Positions 1 to 6,791 of a stretch of 7,322 nucleotides of DNA are shown piece after piece. Position 1 is the stretch's first letter. Every line of letters starts with the position of its first letter. The stretch is from Bacteroidota bacterium. GTDB lineage: Bacteria > Bacteroidota > Bacteroidia > Chitinophagales > Chitinophagaceae. Both the position numbers and the translations under genes were made by a program. The notes beneath the pieces are model-generated. The model saw only the letters and a program-made list of their open reading frames with translations, was not told the DNA's origin and searched no databases. The stretch spans positions 1-7,322 of the forward strand of contig JAGWTX010000119.1 of NCBI GenBank assembly GCA_028875955.1. The letters are read 5' to 3'.

Positions 1-35
1 GGTGGTCAAATAATATCATAGGTTATAGGGTGATG

Positions 36-59
36 GTTGTTGGTCGGGCGACCAACAAC
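36..59. repeat. Perfect inverted repeat in repeat unit 1
   Basis: The arms GTTGTTGGTCG (36-46) and CGACCAACAAC (49-59) are perfect reverse complements separated by GG. As RNA this would fold into a 10-bp stem with a GGGC tetraloop on the plus strand or GCCC on the minus strand. No run of T follows on either strand, so it does not look like a classical intrinsic terminator. Confidence 0.85.
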
Positions 60-111
60 GGCGGTGAATCGGATAGGGTGGTTGAAAAGTATCATAGGTT
101 ATGTGGTGATG

Positions 112-135
112 GTTGTTGGTCGGGCGACCAACAGC
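112..135. repeat. Inverted repeat in repeat unit 2, next to the yifB stop
   Basis: The arms GTTGTTGGTCG (112-122) and CGACCAACAGC (125-135) pair except at 113/134, which is T-G. In a plus-strand RNA that would be a tolerated G-U wobble; in a minus-strand RNA it would be an A-C mismatch. The element sits about 10 bp beyond the stop codon of minus-strand yifB, so it would lie in the 3' untranslated part of that mRNA. It might limit 3' decay or affect termination, but the following bases on the minus strand contain no T tract. Confidence 0.75.
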
Positions 136-145
136 GGTGGAAAAT

Positions 146-1687
146 TTAACCCGCCCATCCCTCCCTATCCAATGAACGGTAATGAATGGCTTCTGCCAAA
201 TGCTCCGGCTGGATGTCGGCACATCCTGCTAAATCGGCTATGGTTCGGCTTACTTTTAAAATCCTGTCATAGGCGCGGGCACTCAGGTTCAAACGCTCCA
301 TCGCTTTTTTCAAAAGATTTTCACCCACAGAACTGATCTGGCAAATTTCACGCAACAGTTTGCTGCTCATCTGTGCATTCGCATAAATGCCGGGATGTTC
401 TTTGTAACGTTCGGCTTGTATCTCCCTTGCTTTGATCACCCGTTCACGGATGGTAGTGGAATCCTCACTTTGTTGCTGACTGCTTAATTCACTGAAAGGA
501 ACAGGCGTCACTTCCACATGTAAATCGATACGGTCTAATAAAGGACCGGATACTTTGTTCAGGTATTTCTGCACGGCGCCCGGCGGACAGGTGCAGTCTT
601 TTTCAGGATGATTGTAATAACCACAGGCGCAGGGATTCATGGACGCGATCAGCATAAAGTTTGCCGGGAAATCCAATGCCATTTTTGCACGGGAGATAGT
701 TACTTTTCTTTCTTCCATCGGCTGTCGCATCACTTCGAGAACGGTTCTTTTGAACTCGGGTAACTCATCCAGAAACAAAACACCATTATGCGCCAGCGAG
801 ATCTCACCGGGTTGGGGGGTACCGCCCCCACCCACCAGTGCCACATCCGAAATGGTATGATGCGGCGACCGGAAGGGTCGTTTATTGATGAGTGCACTAT
901 TCTCGGGAAGTTTCCCGGCCACACTGTGGATCTTTGTCGTCTCCAGTGCCTCCTGTAAACTTAAGGGCGGTAAAATGGTAGGCAATCTCTTCGCCAGCAT
1001 GGTCTTTCCGGCTCCTGGCGGACCAATCAGTATCGCATTATGACCACCTGCAGCAGCGATCTCCATGGCCCGTTTGATATTCTCCTGCCCCTTTACTTCG
1101 CTGAAATCAATGTCAAAACAATACTGGTCACTAAAAAATTCCTCCCGGGTATTTACGATAACCGGTTGCAGGGAACCGGGATCTTCAAAAAAAGCCACCA
1201 GTTCTTTCAGATGCGTTACCCCGTATACTTCCAGATGATTAACCATTCCGGCTTCCCTGGCATTGGCCAGGGGAACAATCAACCCTTTGAATCCCTCTTT
1301 CCGGGCCTGTATGGCAATCGGTAATACACCTTTGATGGGCTGAACCGTGCCATCCAGACTCAGTTCTCCCATGATCACATAATCCTTCAGCAGATCTGTA
1401 TCCGCCAGCTGCTCACTGGCACCCAGGATGCCAATCGCAATGGGCAGGTCAAATGCAGATCCCGTTTTTTTGATATCTGCCGGTGCCAGGTTGACCACAA
1501 TCTTGGTGCGGGGCATAAAATACTCGTTGTCTTTGATGGCCGTTTCGGTTCGCTGTAAACTTTCCCGTACCGCACTGTCCGGTAGACCAACAATATGATA
1601 GCCCTGTCCCATACTCACGTCTACTTCTATGGTGATATTGATGGCTTCCACACCATATACGGCGCTGCCAAAGGTTTTTACCAGCAT
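146..1687 (-). CDS. yifB: YifB/ComM family Mg-chelatase-like AAA+ ATPase
   Basis: The 513-residue product has the usual length and domain order of YifB/ComM. The N-terminal Lon-protease-like fold (about 1-170) includes GLPDSAVRESLQR (34-46) and the NLAPADIKKTGSAFDLP segment (66-82). The AAA+ domain carries Walker A GPPGAGKT (222-229), Walker B VLFLDE (303-308), the SMNPC sensor segment (349-353) and the GPLLDRIDLH element (381-390). The C-terminal Mg-chelatase-type helical domain contains LSARAYDRILKVSRTIADLAG-type sequence around 468-488. Cysteines 353, 355, 365 and 367 form a CxC...CxC cluster that could bind metal and is typical of the family. ComM is known from other bacteria as a hexameric helicase promoting branch migration during natural transformation; that role here is inference. 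The ATG at 1687 gives the conserved N-terminus MLVKTFGSAV. No strong ribosome binding site is seen. It is divergent from the J-domain gene, and nothing looks truncated. Confidence 0.96.
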   Translation of the reverse strand: MLVKTFGSAVYGVEAINITIEVDVSMGQGYHIVGLPDSAVRESLQRTETAIKDNEYFMPRTKIVVNLAPADIKKTGSAFDLPIAIGILGASEQLADTDLLKDYVIMGELSLDGTVQPIKGVLPIAIQARKEGFKGLIVPLANAREAGMVNHLEVYGVTHLKELVAFFEDPGSLQPVIVNTREEFFSDQYCFDIDFSEVKGQENIKRAMEIAAAGGHNAILIGPPGAGKTMLAKRLPTILPPLSLQEALETTKIHSVAGKLPENSALINKRPFRSPHHTISDVALVGGGGTPQPGEISLAHNGVLFLDELPEFKRTVLEVMRQPMEERKVTISRAKMALDFPANFMLIASMNPCACGYYNHPEKDCTCPPGAVQKYLNKVSGPLLDRIDLHVEVTPVPFSELSSQQQSEDSTTIRERVIKAREIQAERYKEHPGIYANAQMSSKLLREICQISSVGENLLKKAMERLNLSARAYDRILKVSRTIADLAGCADIQPEHLAEAIHYRSLDREGWAG

Positions 1688-1841
1688 CTGGCTTTATTCT
1701 TTTAAGAAAGAAAGGTAAGGGTCTGTGATTTGCGCTCCTAGCGTATTTATACCTGATGTAAAGAAGGAGAATCAGTTTTCTAAACCTGTTTTTATAGCAT
1801 AAACACCCTATTTGTACGATTTATGGGTCAGCAAAACACCA

Positions 1842-1865
1842 TTTGGGGTTTAAAAACTACATTTG
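1842..1865 (+). promoter_or_regulatory. Possible Bacteroidota-type promoter for the J-domain gene
   Basis: TACATTTG at 1858-1865 matches the Bacteroidota -7 element TAnnTTTG. An upstream TTTG at 1842-1845 could be the -33 element, but the 12-bp gap is shorter than the usual spacing of roughly 19-20, so only the -7 part is convincing. A start just downstream would leave an untranslated leader of about 80 bases before the ATG at 1954. I found no comparable match on the minus strand for yifB in this 266-bp divergent region. Confidence 0.25.
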
Positions 1866-1953
1866 CGCCCGAATCAGTACCAGACATCGTGATTTGTTGA
1901 AAAGATACAACGCATCCGGTTCGTACATCAATTAACCAATCAGGATTCATTGT

Positions 1954-2403
1954 ATGCGTAGAATGATCAGTTACCGGAAACTATTGAATGTCAGTGAAAC
2001 GACAGAATTGAAAGAATTAAAAACGGTGTATCGGAACCTCATGAAGGAATGGCACCCCGATAAATTCCAGGATCATCCGGACGAAAAACATGCGGCTGAA
2101 GAAAAAAGTAAAAAGATCATTGAAGCCTATCACTTTCTCGTGAGTATTGCTCCGGAAACGCGTCTGCAAACAAAGGATGCCTATGCGGAAACAACCACCC
2201 TTTCCGGGATTGATGATTTTGAATACAAATCCGAAGTGCTGTCCATCCGTTTTTCTGATGGATCTGTTTATGAATATTTCGGGGTTCCCAAAGCGATCTA
2301 TGTAAAACTGATCAACGCCGAAACACCTTCCCGTTTTGCCAGGAGACATATCTACCACAACTACCTCTACAGAAGTACAGAAAAGTTAGTAGCTGCCGTG
2401 TAA
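1954..2403 (+). CDS. J-domain protein with C-terminal KTSC domain
   Basis: The 149-residue protein has two recognisable parts. Residues 5-66 are a DnaJ-type J domain: YRKLLNV start, helix II VYRNLMKEW, the HPD signature (34-36) needed to stimulate Hsp70 ATPase, and helix III KIIEAYHFL. Residues 84-141 match the KTSC domain, named for its occurrence at the C-terminus of some lysyl-tRNA synthetases: SEVLSIRFSDGSVYEYFGVP with the typical YxY motif (106-108), then a short helix and the ARRHIYHNY end. The KTSC function is unknown; RNA binding has been suggested for the family. There is no Gly/Phe region, zinc finger or DnaJ substrate-binding domain, so this is a specialised co-chaperone, probably cytosolic since no signal peptide is seen. 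An ATG at 1963 (residue 4) is a possible alternative start; both keep the full J domain. It is the only plus-strand gene in the window. Confidence 0.88.
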   Translation: MRRMISYRKLLNVSETTELKELKTVYRNLMKEWHPDKFQDHPDEKHAAEEKSKKIIEAYHFLVSIAPETRLQTKDAYAETTTLSGIDDFEYKSEVLSIRFSDGSVYEYFGVPKAIYVKLINAETPSRFARRHIYHNYLYRSTEKLVAAV

Positions 2404-2421
2404 TTTTTGCAAAGGATCGTG

Positions 2422-2445
2422 CGGGGTATTGGTATACCCGTTTGT
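2422..2445 (+). terminator. Possible terminator hairpin between convergent genes
   Basis: GGGTAT (2424-2429) and ATACCC (2434-2439) pair around a TGGT loop. C2422 and G2440 can extend the stem if one G is bulged. It is followed by a weak T-rich stretch, GTTTGTT. The site lies 20 bp after the J-domain gene stop and in the convergent gap facing the cupin gene, where a terminator is expected. The stem is short and the T tract is interrupted, so this is tentative. Confidence 0.35.
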
Positions 2446-2475
2446 TATCTTGTAAGGCAAGACAGATACCGGTAA

Positions 2476-3246
2476 TCAATTCCACTGAATTGCAAAATAC
2501 AAACAGGGTGTGGTGCCAATATTGGTCAGGTTATGCAATACCATTGAATTCAGTAAAACCACATCCCCGCCATTTGCCTTCTGGTGATCGGTACCGATCT
2601 GCATTTCTGCATTGCCATCGAGCATCAGGATGATTTCTTCATTGGTATGGGTATGCGGGTCATGACTCTTAAAACCCTGGTTTAACTGCGTTACATGAAT
2701 GTCAAACCGGTTCAGCATGGCCGTCTGTCTGTCAAATAGCTGGCGGGTACTGCCTTTGTCTGTGGGTTTAGCCACCATATCCTTCCAGTCCATCACAAAA
2801 GAAGGCCCCGATTTCTTACCTCTTTCCAAATCTACCGGCGCTTTGGAATGATAGACCATGGCATAATATGCTGCTGTCTGATCGCCAGCGTTTTCGAATG
2901 TCACCTGGTCGCCGGGCAGGACAAAAACCACTGAGCCCCTGTCAAGCATATATTCCTTTCCGTTCAGGGAAACTTTTACCGGTCCTTTTTTGATGATAAA
3001 AAATCGCTCATTGCCGGTTGCATTGGCTTTGTAATTTTTGGATTGCCCTTTTGCCAGCTCCATACCCCTCATTTCATGCTGAGACAGGATTGCCCCGGAT
3101 CCGGAAAAGATTTCACGGGTAGCTGCATTTTTTTTTGAAGAAACCGGACTGTTATCCCAGGTATATACTTTTGAGACCAGTATACCGGATTGTGCAATGG
3201 AATAACTGCAGAAAAATAAGGCCGACAGGAAAATGGCAAGCTTCAT
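2476..3246 (-). CDS. Exported two-cupin (bicupin) protein
   Basis: The 256-residue product starts with a signal peptide: MKLAIFLSALFFCSYSIAQS, with likely cleavage after SIA (residue 18), so it should be periplasmic or secreted. Two cupin folds follow. The first (about 45-130) is degenerate: it has the KKG and LPGD turns but no HxH metal motif. The second (about 178-254) fits cupin motif 1, HxH(x3)E(x6)G, with H198, H200, E204 and G211, and motif 2 with H238, so it probably binds one metal ion. The bicupin layout recalls (S)-ureidoglycine aminohydrolase and related enzymes, but export and the missing pathway genes argue against that activity. The substrate is unknown. Its start lies 29 bp after the MutS-like stop, so co-transcription is likely and it is probably the last gene of the run. 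I am confident of the fold and export, not of the reaction. Confidence 0.88.
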   Translation of the reverse strand: MKLAIFLSALFFCSYSIAQSGILVSKVYTWDNSPVSSKKNAATREIFSGSGAILSQHEMRGMELAKGQSKNYKANATGNERFFIIKKGPVKVSLNGKEYMLDRGSVVFVLPGDQVTFENAGDQTAAYYAMVYHSKAPVDLERGKKSGPSFVMDWKDMVAKPTDKGSTRQLFDRQTAMLNRFDIHVTQLNQGFKSHDPHTHTNEEIILMLDGNAEMQIGTDHQKANGGDVVLLNSMVLHNLTNIGTTPCLYFAIQWN

Positions 3247-3275
3247 AGGAGCAATGTTTTGTAGCAGGAAGATAA

Positions 3276-4589
3276 TTATAAATTATCTAATAAATCCACT
3301 ACGCCTTCTTTCCGCAGGATCAGATACCCCAGTCTGTCATTACTGATGCCCTCTTTTAGCTGGTAACTGAATTCCAGCTGGTCGTCCACAACGGCGGTTT
3401 CGAAGTAATGGAACTGGATATTCTCATGTTTCCGGAGATCGTCTCCGATTTCATACAAATGGGTGGAAAGGATAAAAAGCGCATTCTTCATTTTCCGTAA
3501 TCCCTCAATAACGGTTACGCTGCATTTGACGGCATCCTGCTGATTGGTGCCTTTGAAGAGTTCATCAATCAGGATCAGCCATTTTTTCCCGTCACTGATC
3601 TTTTCGATGGTGTTCTTGATGCGTTGTACTTCATTAAAGAAAAAGCTTTCCCCTTTTACAATATTGTCTACCACCTGGATATTACTCAGTAATCCATCCA
3701 GCAGGCTGAGCCGCATCTGCTTTGCCGGTACGCCCATGCCCAGGTGTGCCAGGTAAGTGGAAACACCAACGGCCTTGATAAAAGTGCTCTTGCCCGCCAT
3801 ATTGGCGCCGGTAAGAAAAAGGAAATTCCGGTGTACCGACAGAGTGAGGTCATAGGCAATGGGTGTGGTCAGCAAGGGGTGATACAAACCCTTTGCTTCC
3901 AGAAAAGGCTCTGCAGTTTCGCTGAACACAGGAAAAGTATAGCCATATTCCTTACAGACTTTTGCGAGGCTCAGATAAGCGTCCAGTTTGCTGTAGATAT
4001 CTCCCAATTCTTCACTCTGGCTCTTAAAATGCGATTTCAGGAACCCGCCAAATCGGAGTACCTGAGCGGGGGTCAAGGATTTCTTATCGGCTTCCATCAT
4101 TTCCTGCAAAGTGGCTTTGCTGATCAGCATGGCCATCCGGGTGATCCAGCTTGACAGTTGACGGCTTAACGTAAACTTTTCCAGCAGGGTTATGATCTTC
4201 TGTATTCCCCTGATAAAATCGATGGCGTGTTCAACCGTATACCGGATCAATGAATAATCGGGTCCGTTGAAAAGTTTGTAATAAAAACTGTTGAAGGTAT
4301 TCGGATGATCAGGATACTTGTTTAGATGGGTTTGATAGTATTGATCCATTACCATTATCGTCCCATTGGTCACGGTAACCGGCCAATCCTGGCTAACTTC
4401 CATCAACTGCTGAATGCTTTGCTGGTTATCCAGGATGGCATCAACAGAATGGAGCGGGTTCGCTAAAAAATAACGGAGATATTCTCTGCCCCCATTGGTA
4501 TGGGTGCGGTTAAGATGATAAAATACAGACTGCTCTTCTTCGGCATGAAAAATGGAAAGGTCGGCAAGCGTTATTTTGTCTACCTGCAT
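3276..4589 (-). CDS. Short MutS-like ATPase lacking the mismatch-recognition domain
   Basis: The 437-residue protein ends in a MutS-type ABC ATPase: Walker A TGANMAGKST (260-269), a signature-like region GESFFFNEVQRIK (313-325), Walker B LILIDE (338-343) followed by GTN, and an H-loop STH (375-377). The C-terminal segment FSYQLKEGISNDRLGYLIL matches the family's usual FxYKLxxGxxxxSxG end. Residues 1-240 are mostly helical and resemble the lever/core part of MutS. The MutS mismatch-reading domain with its Phe-x-Glu wedge is absent, since MutS proper is about 850 residues. There is no C-terminal Smr nuclease as in MutS2. It is therefore neither classical MutS nor MutS2. It probably forms an ATP-dependent dimer or clamp; the DNA substrate and process are unknown. 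The ATG at 4589 is 59 bp downstream of the dihydroorotase stop, and no clear Shine-Dalgarno is seen. Automated annotation may call it mismatch repair MutS, which would overstate the evidence. Confidence 0.93.
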   Translation of the reverse strand: MQVDKITLADLSIFHAEEEQSVFYHLNRTHTNGGREYLRYFLANPLHSVDAILDNQQSIQQLMEVSQDWPVTVTNGTIMVMDQYYQTHLNKYPDHPNTFNSFYYKLFNGPDYSLIRYTVEHAIDFIRGIQKIITLLEKFTLSRQLSSWITRMAMLISKATLQEMMEADKKSLTPAQVLRFGGFLKSHFKSQSEELGDIYSKLDAYLSLAKVCKEYGYTFPVFSETAEPFLEAKGLYHPLLTTPIAYDLTLSVHRNFLFLTGANMAGKSTFIKAVGVSTYLAHLGMGVPAKQMRLSLLDGLLSNIQVVDNIVKGESFFFNEVQRIKNTIEKISDGKKWLILIDELFKGTNQQDAVKCSVTVIEGLRKMKNALFILSTHLYEIGDDLRKHENIQFHYFETAVVDDQLEFSYQLKEGISNDRLGYLILRKEGVVDLLDNL

Positions 4590-4648
4590 GGCATTATTTT
4601 AGGGTTGGGTAGTAAAGTTAGGCGTTGCATCCAAGAAATCCAGACCCA

Positions 4649-5989
4649 TCAACGTTCAAATTGCAGACGGCTACCCAACTGAGATGCATCAAACACCCCG
4701 TTTCCATAAGCCAGATGACCATTCACAAAAGTATGGGTCACCGAAGCCGGAAAACGAAAGCCTTCGAGAGGACTCCAGCCGCATTTGTACAGGATATTCT
4801 CTTTACTGACCGTATTGGGTTGATTTGGGTTAACCAGCACCAGGTCGGCATGATAGCCTTCCCGGATAAATCCTCTTTCCTTTATCTGAAAACAGGTAGC
4901 TACCGCATGACTCATTTTTTCCACCATTTTCTCAATACTGATCTTTCCTTCCTGCACATAATACAGCATCAGTTGTATGGAATGTTGCACCAGGGGAAGA
5001 CCGGCATGTGCCTGTTCATAGGGTTCCTGTTTTTCCGCCCAGGTATGGGGTGCATGGTCGGTGGCAATCACATCCAGTCTGTCATCCAGCAATGCCTGCC
5101 AGAGTGCATCGCGGTTTTCAGGTGCTTTGATGGCGGGATTGCATTTGATCTGATTGCCCAGTCTTGCATAGTCATCACTGGTAAAATGCAAATGGTGTAC
5201 ACAGACTTCTGATGTGATCCTTTTGTCTTTCAGCGGCAGCATATTGGAAAACAACTGTAATTCTTTCGCAGTGGTAATATGCAGGATATGCAAACGGCTA
5301 TTGTATTTCTTGGCGTATTGTATGGCTTTGAAGGAAGATTCAAAACAGGCTTCTGCATTTCTGATGATGGGATGGTCAGAGGGTTCCAGCTTCGGTTTCT
5401 GCGCTTTTATCGCAGCCAGATTCGCCTTGATGATGTTTTCGTCCTCGCAATGGGTAGCGATCAGCAGTTCGGAACCCGAGAATACTTTTTCCAGCATCAG
5501 CGGGTTGTCCACCAGCAGGTTTCCGGTGGAAGATCCCATAAAGATCTTGACACCGCATACTTCGTTCTTTTTATCATTGGTTCGGAGGATCTCTTCAATA
5601 TTATCATTCGAAGTGCCCATGAAAAAAGAATAGTTGGCCAGGGAACTGTTCCGGCCAATGGCATATTTGTCTTCCAGTAATGTTTGGGTGAATGCCGGCG
5701 GTTTTGTATTGGGCATTTCCATAAAGGATGTCACTCCGCCTGCTACAGCCGCAAGGGCTTCGGTATGGATATCGGCCTTATGGGTAAGTCCGGGTTCCCT
5801 GAAATGCACCTGGTCATCAATGGCGCCGGGGATCAGGTATTGATGGCTGCCATCTATCTCTGTACTTTTTTCTTTGGTATCCAGTGATGAACCGATCTTT
5901 TCAATCCGCCCTTTTTTTACCAGCAGATCCCCTTCAAAACGTTTGCCTTCATTAACGATGGTGGTGTTTTTTATCAGATAGGTTTTCAT
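4649..5989 (-). CDS. pyrC: Dihydroorotase
   Basis: This is an amidohydrolase-fold enzyme for the reversible cyclisation of carbamoyl-aspartate to dihydroorotate, step three of pyrimidine synthesis. Chosen from the ATG at 5989 it has 446 residues, the normal size. Visible motifs are IPGAIDDQVHFREPGLTHK (53-71), GVKIFMGSSTGN (146-157) with K148 as the expected carbamylated lysine, ATHCED with H180, HILHITT with H237, and IATDHAPH with D311. The first His of the usual HxH metal motif is Gln60 (codon CAG). The reading frame extends to a TTG at 6019, but the ATG places the start just before the conserved TYLIKNTTIVNEG beta-strand and is preferred. Allantoinase or hydantoinase are the alternatives within the family; the REPGLTHK and GSSTGN segments favour dihydroorotase. 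It follows porT by 79 bp, a gap long enough for its own promoter, although I see no good match there. Confidence 0.92.
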   Translation of the reverse strand: MKTYLIKNTTIVNEGKRFEGDLLVKKGRIEKIGSSLDTKEKSTEIDGSHQYLIPGAIDDQVHFREPGLTHKADIHTEALAAVAGGVTSFMEMPNTKPPAFTQTLLEDKYAIGRNSSLANYSFFMGTSNDNIEEILRTNDKKNEVCGVKIFMGSSTGNLLVDNPLMLEKVFSGSELLIATHCEDENIIKANLAAIKAQKPKLEPSDHPIIRNAEACFESSFKAIQYAKKYNSRLHILHITTAKELQLFSNMLPLKDKRITSEVCVHHLHFTSDDYARLGNQIKCNPAIKAPENRDALWQALLDDRLDVIATDHAPHTWAEKQEPYEQAHAGLPLVQHSIQLMLYYVQEGKISIEKMVEKMSHAVATCFQIKERGFIREGYHADLVLVNPNQPNTVSKENILYKCGWSPLEGFRFPASVTHTFVNGHLAYGNGVFDASQLGSRLQFER

Positions 5990-6068
5990 GATGACCCGGG
6001 ATTTGATGAGCAGCTGCAATTTATAAAATACATCCTAGCCGGCTGGGTTTTTCTGAAAATTCTGACAA

Positions 6069-6791
6069 CTAGTCCTCGAAGTGAATCGAAAAAACGACCA
6101 TCCTGGAGAGGATCTGATCCAGTACATTGGAGTATTTCAGGTTGGGGTCACGCTGGTGCAAATCGGTTAAACCGTTGCTGATTTTGATTTCAGGTGAGAT
6201 GGTTACAAAAGGCAGGTAGAAATTAAAACCCATGCCAAATTCGAAACCGATATCGTTTCTTTTCAGTTTGATGATATCATCCACATTCCGGGCGGTGGAG
6301 TTGCTGGATAGATCCGTGTCGAGTTTTAAACCACCCAGCAGATAGGTCCTGAAATTCCCGATCCTGTCTGAGTTGAATTTTATCTGTATGGGTAAACTCA
6401 CCAGCGTGGAAGGCAGGATCTGGTTTTGCAGATCGGCTTCACCGGGTTTGGTCTTATTGAGTCTATACTGGATATATTTGGAACCGCCAATGATGAGCTG
6501 CGGATTCAGCCTTACCTGGAAATGATCGCTTAACCGTGCGGTCGCCATCAGACCCATGGCAATCCCGCCGCTCGAACCGGGTTCGGCAGACATGATGCTG
6601 TCGCTCTGTAAAAACTGGGCCGATTTGGCGATGTGTAAGGAGGAGTAATTATAACCCAGGGTCAGACCAAAATAATAGACCAGATCATCATGGTTACGAC
6701 GATAGATCTCTTTCTGCGCATGTAGGTTGGATGCACAAAACAGAAGGATGACAACAGGTAAGACTACTTGCTTCCGCAATAAATAGTGCAT
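6069..6791 (-). CDS. porT: PorT-like outer-membrane beta-barrel protein, type IX secretion
   Basis: The 240-residue product has a signal peptide (hydrophobic VVLPVVILLFCAS, likely cleavage after LHA at residue 25). It then shows alternating beta-strands typical of an eight-stranded outer-membrane barrel: YYFGLTLGYNYSSL, GIAMGLMATARL, FQVRLNPQLIIGG, VSLPIQIKF, FRTYLLGGLKLD, IGFEFGMGFNFYLPF, VTISPEIKIS and a final VVFSIHFED strand. PorT/SprT is known to be required for type IX secretion and gliding in Bacteroidota. The size, LPxQIKFxSxR segment and terminal strand fit that family, and porT behind ubiE is an arrangement I recall for the phylum. The start codon overlaps the end of ubiE by 28 bp in a different frame, suggesting translational coupling. 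A generic outer-membrane barrel protein is the alternative. Confidence 0.85.
   Translation of the reverse strand: MHYLLRKQVVLPVVILLFCASNLHAQKEIYRRNHDDLVYYFGLTLGYNYSSLHIAKSAQFLQSDSIMSAEPGSSGGIAMGLMATARLSDHFQVRLNPQLIIGGSKYIQYRLNKTKPGEADLQNQILPSTLVSLPIQIKFNSDRIGNFRTYLLGGLKLDTDLSSNSTARNVDDIIKLKRNDIGFEFGMGFNFYLPFVTISPEIKISNGLTDLHQRDPNLKYSNVLDQILSRMVVFSIHFED

Larger units (their letters stand above)
1..140. repeat. Two-unit 76-bp tandem repeat with embedded palindromes, reaching the window edge
   Basis: Bases 1-64 and 77-140 align without gaps at an offset of 76, with 8 mismatches by hand count (unit-1 positions 7, 8, 11, 13, 27, 28, 58 and 62). The core 29-57 is identical to 105-133. Both units open with GGTGGT, continue through TATCATAGGTTAT and end in a GC-rich palindrome. 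The first unit begins exactly at base 1, so the array may extend outside the window. The period is not a multiple of three, and I see no credible gene across the array, so it is read as non-coding. It lies directly downstream of the minus-strand yifB gene. It resembles REP-type intergenic palindromic repeats in form; whether it is dispersed in the genome cannot be seen here. Confidence 0.85.

Noticed and set aside
68..172. Inverted match between GGATAGGG near 71-78 and CCCTATCC near 163-170
   Set aside because: The second arm is simply the coding sequence for the conserved YifB C-terminus (SLDRE), and the match is short, so it is probably chance.
37..336. 99-codon plus-strand open frame across the tandem repeat and yifB 3' end
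   Set aside because: It runs through a non-coding palindromic repeat whose period is not a multiple of three and then antisense to yifB.
3744..4154. 136-codon plus-strand open frame opposite the MutS-like gene
   Set aside because: Antisense to conserved ATPase coding sequence, with no protein-family features.
4600..4640. TAACTTTA on the minus strand as a -7 element before the MutS-like gene
   Set aside because: It lacks the final G of TAnnTTTG and the nearest upstream TTG is only 11 bp away, too close for the usual spacing.
4625..5212. 195-codon plus-strand open frame opposite the dihydroorotase
   Set aside because: It lies antisense to a well-supported gene, has no recognisable domain and low-complexity composition typical of a shadow frame.
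2476..5989. Ureide (allantoin) degradation cluster made of an allantoinase-like amidohydrolase and an ureidoglycine aminohydrolase-like bicupin
   Set aside because: The amidohydrolase has dihydroorotase motifs, the bicupin carries a signal peptide and one decayed cupin, and the two are separated by a MutS-like gene.
5990..6019. Ten-codon N-terminal extension of the dihydroorotase from a TTG start
   Set aside because: The extension matches no family feature, uses a rare start codon, and the ATG at 5989 lies immediately before the conserved first strand.
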